Shown in pieces: positions 4,850 through 9,530 of a stretch of DNA of 9,530 nt. The translations under genes were made by a program, and so were the position numbers. Numbering within the stretch: position 1 is the stretch's first letter; every line of letters begins with the position of its first letter. The stretch comes from JALHRI01 sp044351685 (lineage in GTDB: Bacteria; Pseudomonadota; Alphaproteobacteria; Rickettsiales; UBA3002). Below the pieces are notes generated by a model, which saw only the letters and a list, made by a program, of their open reading frames with translations, was not told the origin of the DNA and made no database searches. The stretch spans positions 1 to 9,530 of the forward strand of contig JBILFK010000047.1 of NCBI GenBank assembly GCA_044351685.1, read 5' to 3'.

Positions 4850-6795
4850 GCTGCGACCTTCGCTTTGCGTAAATGGGCAACCATGGCCAGCATACCGGAA
4901 CATGCCGCCATGGCAAAACCAAGCCATATCCAGAATTGCCCGGGAACAATGTAAACACGCAGGCCAATCTGCAGCGGTTCGGTTGCGTTCGCCTCACCAT
5001 AGGTGCTGCGACCAATCACCGCATAGACATCACGGAAAAATCCTGCATCGAGCGACGACTCGGTAGTTTCCTGATCGCGCACTGGGTAGAAGCGTATTTC
5101 GGGAGTGAGCGCCGATAGTCTCTTGCCGTTTTCAAAGATAGTCACATGCGTGCGCGTTGCGATATAATTTTCATGCGCAACGCGTTCAATTTTTTCAACA
5201 TGCAGGCGGAAATTTTTGAACATTACGTTCTGGCCTTCATGCACCACCGCATCGTGTGAGGTTTTGAAGATACTGGTGGCAATCACTCCGGCAACAAACA
5301 CGGCAAGCCCACTATGCCCAAGAATGCTGGCGGCAGATCGCAGCGGAAATTGCCTACATTTCGCCAGCACCCCTTGCACCGGAATAGCGTGCCAATGCCG
5401 AAGTGCCGCCACTGCGCAACCTTGGAACAGCCAGGCAACCAGCGCCACCGCTAACAATGCCATACCATCGCGAATGTTCAACATGCTTACTGCTAGTACG
5501 ATGCTGGCCATAATGACTGGTATTGCCGGCAGCAGAATTTTTTGCAGTTGCCGCGCCGTAACATCGTGCCACGGCAACAGCGGCGCAATCGCCGCAAGCG
5601 CCAGCAATGGCATGCATAACGGAACAATCACCGCATGAAAATAGGGCGGGCCTACCGTAATGGCGGGTAGCCCCATGAGCGTGCAGAAGACCGGATATAA
5701 AATCGCCAGCAATATCGCGCAGGCGGCGCTTACCATCAGCACGTTATTCAGCAGAATCAGGCTGGCGCGTGAAAGCAATGCTGTAGGATTTTTTTCGCTG
5801 ATTGGATAGCGCGCGAACAGCGCTAAGCCAACGCCCACAATGAAGGTAACATACGCGAGAATAAACATACCCCGTTCAGGGTCGGAAGCGAACGCGTGCA
5901 CCGAGGTAATCAGGCCCGAACGCACAATAAATGTACCCAGCAAACTCATGGCAAAGGTGAATATCGCGAGCAGCGCCACCCAGCGCGCATAACTGCCGTG
6001 TTTGGCAAGCACCATGTTGGCGTGCATCAGCGCGCCACCGGCAAGCCAAGGTAACAGCGATACATTTTCCACCGGATCCCAGAACCACCAGCCGCCCCAG
6101 CCCAGCTCGCGGTAAGCCCACCAGCTGCCAAGGCCAATACCTGCGGTTAGTGTTGCCCATGTAATCAGAATCCACGGGTGCGTTTCCATCGCCCATGTTT
6201 TATCGATACGTTTCTGCCACATTCCGGCGATGGCGTGGGCAAACACAATGCCAAACCCAACATAACCCACATAGAGCATGGGGGGGTGCATCGCCAGGCC
6301 AATATCTTGCAGCAGCGGGTTGAGATCTTCGCCGTCTGCAGGTGGTAGAAATACCCGAATGAATGGATTGGATGTGAGCAAAATGAATAACAAAAACCCA
6401 GATGTAATTGCGCCATGCGCACACAGTGTTAGTGCTTGCAATGCGCGATCGGAATAGCGTTTAAAGGCTACCAGAAAACCGAATAGCGCCAGCACCCATA
6501 CCCATAACAGCATCGAGCCTTCATGGTTGCCCCATGTGCCGGTGATTTTATAAATCATCGGCTTGAGTGTATGCGAATTTTCAATCACATTCAGTACCGT
6601 AAAATCGGATACGGCATAGCTATACATCAGCGCCACAAAACTGCTGCTGATAAGCATGAACAGCATGGTGGCCAGCGGTTTACTAAGGAAATAAAGCGCG
6701 GTTCCGGTGAGGCGCGAAAGTAGCGGCAGCAGCATAAGCAGCAGCGAAACGCTGAGGCTTAGGCAAAGGGCGGCATGTCCGAGTTCAGGTATCAT
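4846..6795 (-). CDS. ccmF: Cytochrome c haem lyase subunit CcmF
   Basis: A 649-residue polytopic inner-membrane protein, close to the usual length of about 650. CcmF, with CcmH and often CcmI, takes haem from holo-CcmE and attaches it to apocytochrome c. The tryptophan-rich WWD signature WGGWWFWDPVEN is at residues 233-244; Asp240 is within it. Other family stretches are TWGNHEGSMLLWVW near residue 87 and MHPPMLYVGYVGF near 168. Hydrophobic helices run through most of the chain, and a soluble periplasmic part lies before the last helix (about residues 530-620). The start at 6795 (MIPELGHAALCLS) makes an ATGA overlap with the ccmE stop; the longer frame from 6855 would cover ccmE by 64 bases and adds no conserved residues. 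Confidence 0.95.
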   Translation of the reverse strand: MIPELGHAALCLSLSVSLLLMLLPLLSRLTGTALYFLSKPLATMLFMLISSSFVALMYSYAVSDFTVLNVIENSHTLKPMIYKITGTWGNHEGSMLLWVWVLALFGFLVAFKRYSDRALQALTLCAHGAITSGFLLFILLTSNPFIRVFLPPADGEDLNPLLQDIGLAMHPPMLYVGYVGFGIVFAHAIAGMWQKRIDKTWAMETHPWILITWATLTAGIGLGSWWAYRELGWGGWWFWDPVENVSLLPWLAGGALMHANMVLAKHGSYARWVALLAIFTFAMSLLGTFIVRSGLITSVHAFASDPERGMFILAYVTFIVGVGLALFARYPISEKNPTALLSRASLILLNNVLMVSAACAILLAILYPVFCTLMGLPAITVGPPYFHAVIVPLCMPLLALAAIAPLLPWHDVTARQLQKILLPAIPVIMASIVLAVSMLNIRDGMALLAVALVAWLFQGCAVAALRHWHAIPVQGVLAKCRQFPLRSAASILGHSGLAVFVAGVIATSIFKTSHDAVVHEGQNVMFKNFRLHVEKIERVAHENYIATRTHVTIFENGKRLSALTPEIRFYPVRDQETTESSLDAGFFRDVYAVIGRSTYGEANATEPLQIGLRVYIVPGQFWIWLGFAMAACSGMLAMVAHLRKAKVAA

Positions 6796-7283
6796 GGCTT
6801 GGCAGAATTGGGGTGAATGGGCGCGCCATCGGGCGCTGTGCCATAATGTTGCCAACGCCCCGATTTTTTAAGCGCCTGCACTACTTCTTGCGGCATATAA
6901 TTTTCATCGTGCTTGGCTAGCAGGCTTTGCGCCTGAAATACATCACCCGTAAGCAAGCCCTCTACCACGCAGCCTTGCCCTTCACGAAACAGTGCAGGTA
7001 AAATGCCTCGGTAGCGCACCGTGGTTTCGCGGGTTAAATCGGTGATGATAAATTCGATTTCTCCGGGTTTCACTTGCACGATGCTACCGGTTTTCACTAA
7101 GCCTCCTAAGCGAAACACCTGCCCATCACGTAGTGCATTTGCATCGATTTTCTTTGCAAGTTCAGTTGGTGTAACAAAAAATACTAGATTATCACGAAAT
7201 TGATACAAGGTGGCAGCCAGTGCTGAAGCCATAAAAGCAAGACTCACCGTAATCCAAAGCAAGCGCTGGTGTTTAGCTTTCAT
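6792..7283 (-). CDS. ccmE: Cytochrome c maturation haem chaperone CcmE
   Basis: A 163-residue haem chaperone with one N-terminal membrane helix (about residues 8-26) and a periplasmic OB-fold domain. The motif LAKHDENYMP holds His125, which binds haem covalently, and Tyr129, an axial ligand in characterised CcmE proteins. GQVFRLGGLVKTGS and the YRGILPALFREGQG stretch are family-typical. CcmE accepts haem from CcmC (with CcmD) and passes it to CcmF. The start MKAKHQRLLW at 7283 lies within the end of ccmD (11-base overlap); an in-frame start at 7316 would add 11 residues without likeness to the family. The stop overlaps the ccmF start. Confidence 0.95.
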   Translation of the reverse strand: MKAKHQRLLWITVSLAFMASALAATLYQFRDNLVFFVTPTELAKKIDANALRDGQVFRLGGLVKTGSIVQVKPGEIEFIITDLTRETTVRYRGILPALFREGQGCVVEGLLTGDVFQAQSLLAKHDENYMPQEVVQALKKSGRWQHYGTAPDGAPIHPNSAKP

Positions 7284-7425
7284 GCTCAAGCCGTGATTCC
7301 AGTCGCCGTGTTGCACGCATCACTGCGCGACTTTGCAGCCACGCGTAACCAATGGCGGCCACAACCGTTATGCCGCAGAAGAGATAGGCGAGCGTCACGT
7401 AACTATCGAGTGGGGTGGGGTTCAT
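7273..7425 (-). CDS. ccmD: Haem exporter subunit CcmD
   Basis: A 50-codon gene reading MNPTPLDSYVTLAYLF..., first in the ccm operon. It has one membrane helix (about residues 10-30) and a basic C-terminal tail with an RRLESRLEHES end. This is the layout of CcmD, a tiny protein that helps release holo-CcmE from the CcmABC haem-handling complex; the SYV..AY start of the helix also recalls CcmD. AGGA lies immediately (one base) before the ATG, which is close for a ribosome binding site. It overlaps ccmE by 11 bases. CcmD sequences are poorly conserved, so position weighs heavily in the call. Confidence 0.83.
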   Translation of the reverse strand: MNPTPLDSYVTLAYLFCGITVVAAIGYAWLQSRAVMRATRRLESRLEHES

Positions 7426-7455
7426 TCCTGTGGCACTACCCTCAACGTGCGAAAA

Positions 7456-7486
7456 AATATAGTGAAAAATGCCGCATATTCGGCAA
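7456..7486 (-). promoter_or_regulatory. Weak candidate promoter of the ccm operon
   Basis: On the - strand TATATT (7461-7456) is preceded after 19 bases by TTGCCG (7486-7481; 4 of 6 bases match TTGACA). The start would be near 7449, about 25 bases before ccmD. The -35 lies within a 5-bp hairpin TGCCG/CGGCA (7470-7485). The spacing is long, so this is tentative. Confidence 0.3.
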
Positions 7487-7533
7487 TTTTAATAAAAAAC
7501 ATCCACACGGTTGCCACCGAATGAGCGAATCAC

Positions 7534-7565
7534 TTGCGACGTTGCGCTTGCTCTGGTGCTATACT
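7534..7565 (+). promoter_or_regulatory. Candidate promoter of the GspE-type gene
   Basis: TATACT (7560-7565) is a good -10 box. The best -35 nearby is TTGCGA (7534-7539), with a long 20-base spacer, so the promoter may be weak or need help. The predicted start (about 7572) falls inside the dyad at 7563-7582 and leaves a leader of about 42 bases. Confidence 0.4.
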
Positions 7566-7582
7566 AGACTGGTGCGTCTAGT
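7563..7582. promoter_or_regulatory. Operator-like perfect dyad, TAGAC-N6-GTCTA type
   Basis: ACTAGAC (7563-7569), six bases TGGTGC, then GTCTAGT (7576-7582) form a perfect 7+7 inverted repeat that overlaps the end of the TATACT box and the predicted transcription start. The arm sequence and spacing match the general TAGACC-N4-GGTCTA layout of TetR-family NemR-type boxes, except for the inner C and G. A repressor site is the simplest reading; a short hairpin in the leader RNA is the alternative. Confidence 0.5.
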
Positions 7583-7613
7583 GAAACCCCTGTGACATCA
7601 CGAAGAAGTTAGC

Positions 7614-9530
7614 TTGAGTGTGACAAAAGAAGATGAAGAAGATTTCTTAGCAACTGCCAAGCCAGCAACCAAGCCAGCGGTAATATCGCTTGGTGCAAAA
7701 CCGGCAGCAGCAGAGCCTGTATCTGTGCCCGTGAATCCCGCGGTTAGCAGTGTGCCACCGGCCGCGTCGCCTGCGCCACCCTCTAAGCCACCTGAAATTG
7801 TCAAGCCAGCGCCGACAGAGGCAGTTGCCCCATTAGCGCCACCACCACCTGTGGCATCGCCAGCGCCACCAGCCGCTGCGGCTGCGCCCGAACCAGCGCC
7901 GCCGCCAGCACCATCTGCTGCACCAGAGCCACTTGCGGAAAGTGGCCTCGGTAAAACTGCGCCATCCACCAAACCCATGCGCATTGGTGATAAGCTGACG
8001 CAAATGGGGCTGATTTCAAAAGATCAGCTCGAGATTGCGCTACGCGAACAGGCAAAATCCAAGCAGCTGCTTGGGAATATTCTGGTTTCCATGAATTTCA
8101 TTACCGAGAGCGCGCTCGGTGAAGTGCTGGCAGAATCATCGGGTGCTGAAAAATTTGATGCGCGCTCGACCATGTTGGATACGGCGCTGCTTGAGCAGGT
8201 GCCACGCGAAGTCTGTGTGCGCCACAAGGTGATTCCGATTGCGATTGAAAATGGCGCAGTGAAGCTGGCAATGGTGGATATTTATAACGTACTGGCGCTC
8301 GATCAGGTGCGCCGACACCTTGATAAAAACGCCAAGATTATCCCGCTTTATGCCACCGATACCGAAGTCAACGAGCTGATTGAGCGCTATTACAATTATG
8401 ACCTTTCGATCGATGGCATTTTGCGTGAAATTGAAACGGGGATCCGTGAAAAAACCCAGCTCGATGGCCGTGAAGAAGGATATGTCAACCCCACGGTGCG
8501 CCTCATGAACGCGCTGCTGGTCGATGCGATTAAGCAAGGTGCATCGGATATTCACTTCGAGCCTGAGGGTACCTTTTTGCGCCTGCGCTACCGTATTGAT
8601 GGTGCCCTTCAGCAAATTCGCAGCTTCCACCGCGATTATTGGCCCGCGATGTTGGTGCGCATGAAAATTATGTCGGGCATGAACATTGCCGAAACCCGTA
8701 ATCCGCAAGATGGCCGCATCGGTATGGTGGCGCTGGGTCGTGAAGTGGATTTTCGTGTGGCAACGCAACCGACAGTACACGGCGAAAACGTGGTGCTGCG
8801 TATTCTTGATAAATCCAAATCGCTCGTGCCGCTTGAGAAACTGGGTTTCTCGCCGCACAACCTTGAGCTTATCAAGCGCTGCTTAAAGCGCCCCGAGGGC
8901 ATTGTGATTGTAACGGGCCCCACGGGTTCTGGTAAAACCACCACGCTGTATTCGATTTTAAGTTTCATCAACGAAATCGATGTGAACATTATGACGCTCG
9001 AAGATCCGGTAGAATATCAGCTGCCGCTGATCCGCCAATCGAACGTGCGCGAGGGTACGCTTGATTTTACCACCGGTATCAAATCGCTAATGCGCCAAGA
9101 TCCTGATATTATTTTCGTGGGTGAGGTGCGTGATGAGGAAACCGCGATTATGGCAGTGCGCGCAGCGCTTACCGGCCACCAGGTATTCACTTCGCTACAC
9201 ACCAACGATGCGCTTGGGGCCATCCCCCGACTTGGCGATATTGGGGTGCCTGCGCACTTGCTTTCCGGCTCGTTGATTGCAAGTATCGCGCAGCGTTTGG
9301 CGCGCAAGTTATGTGTGGCGTGTAAAAAACCGCGCCCTGCCACCGAAGAAGAATGCCGTATTTTACAAATGGATGCCGCTAAACCACCCACTGTGTATGA
9401 AGCCGTGGGCTGTGAAGCCTGTCGTTATAAAGGCTATAAGGGGCGAACCGCGATTGTAGAGGTGCTGCGCATTGATAAAGGCATGGACGAGCTGATTGCA
9501 ACCCATGCCACCCGAAATCAGATGACGGAA
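7614..9530 (+). CDS. GspE/PilB-family secretion or type IV pilus ATPase (3' end outside window)
   Basis: 639 codons are visible and the frame runs off the window. Residues 1-121 are rich in Pro and Ala and lack any Met. Residues 122-260 form a GspE N-terminal (MshEN-like) domain starting MRIGDKLTQMGLI. The ATPase follows: SDIHFEPEG at 311-319, Walker A GPTGSGKT at 435-442, Walker B DPDIIFVGEVRDEET with Glu504, and the HTNDA box. Two CxxC pairs (Cys567/570 and Cys600/603) form the zinc site of GspE/PilB proteins. Such hexameric cytoplasmic ATPases drive pilin or pseudopilin assembly in type II secretion or type IV pili. All motifs are intact. The TTG at 7614 is preferred: GAAG lies five bases upstream, and GTG at 7620 is the alternative. 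The frame opens only at 7596, and the first ATG is codon 122, within the start of the conserved domain. Without neighbours, GspE cannot be told from PilB. Confidence 0.92.
   Translation, partial: MSVTKEDEEDFLATAKPATKPAVISLGAKPAAAEPVSVPVNPAVSSVPPAASPAPPSKPPEIVKPAPTEAVAPLAPPPPVASPAPPAAAAAPEPAPPPAPSAAPEPLAESGLGKTAPSTKPMRIGDKLTQMGLISKDQLEIALREQAKSKQLLGNILVSMNFITESALGEVLAESSGAEKFDARSTMLDTALLEQVPREVCVRHKVIPIAIENGAVKLAMVDIYNVLALDQVRRHLDKNAKIIPLYATDTEVNELIERYYNYDLSIDGILREIETGIREKTQLDGREEGYVNPTVRLMNALLVDAIKQGASDIHFEPEGTFLRLRYRIDGALQQIRSFHRDYWPAMLVRMKIMSGMNIAETRNPQDGRIGMVALGREVDFRVATQPTVHGENVVLRILDKSKSLVPLEKLGFSPHNLELIKRCLKRPEGIVIVTGPTGSGKTTTLYSILSFINEIDVNIMTLEDPVEYQLPLIRQSNVREGTLDFTTGIKSLMRQDPDIIFVGEVRDEETAIMAVRAALTGHQVFTSLHTNDALGAIPRLGDIGVPAHLLSGSLIASIAQRLARKLCVACKKPRPATEEECRILQMDAAKPPTVYEAVGCEACRYKGYKGRTAIVEVLRIDKGMDELIATHATRNQMTE

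Noticed and set aside
7431..7446. TGGCAC in front of ccmD as a second sigma-54 promoter
   Set aside because: It points to the + strand, away from ccmD, and the base run five positions later is TCAA, not TTGC.
7598..7984. Gly/Ala-rich 128-codon frame on the - strand
   Set aside because: It is the mirror of the Pro/Ala codons of the ATPase N-terminal tail.
8136..8858. 240-codon frame on the - strand within the ATPase gene
   Set aside because: It is antisense to the conserved ATPase core and shows no domain of its own.

Overview
The window looks like chromosomal DNA of a bacterium with a mid-range G+C content, most likely an alphaproteobacterium. This rests on a glnB-glnA pair behind a sigma-54 type promoter, a system I cytochrome c maturation cluster in the order ccmD-E-F-G-H, and the general character of the proteins. 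No rRNA or tRNA gene, CRISPR array or insertion sequence was found.

Left part (1-2140, + strand): a promoter region of about 230 bases carries a near-perfect -24/-12 element, a TATAAT box and several dyads. It is followed by glnB (PII signal protein) and glnA (type I glutamine synthetase, adenylylation Tyr397). The two genes form a nitrogen-assimilation operon that ends at a strong bidirectional terminator. Between the glnA stop and the terminator lies an 86-base cluster of inverted repeats, two of which interleave.

Middle part (2167-3606, - strand): an A+T-rich gene for a membrane-anchored NERD-domain protein (nuclease-like fold) lies 9 bases downstream of a DJ-1/PfpI (Hsp31-like) gene. The DJ-1 gene has its own plausible promoter.

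Ccm part (3731-7425, - strand): ccmD (50 codons, easily missed), ccmE, ccmF, ccmG, ccmH and a 66-codon two-helix protein resembling a stripped-down CcmI are packed with overlapping stop and start codons. Together they would carry haem on CcmE, reduce the apocytochrome thiols (CcmG/CcmH) and ligate haem to the CXXCH motif (CcmF/CcmH) on the periplasmic side. The haem-export genes ccmABC are not in the window. The terminator hairpin of the operon is built into the last codons of its final gene.

Right part (7426-9530, + strand): a divergent intergenic region holds a candidate promoter for each direction. A perfect 20-base dyad of TetR/NemR-like layout lies over the start region of the rightward promoter. 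The rightward gene encodes a GspE/PilB-type secretion or pilus ATPase with a proline/alanine-rich N-terminal tail. It probably starts at TTG and is cut by the window end after 639 codons.

No wholly new multi-gene system is evident. The points most worth checking are the operator-like dyad before the ATPase gene, the inverted-repeat cluster after glnA, the miniature CcmI, and the sigma-54 promoter that would leave glnB almost without a leader.
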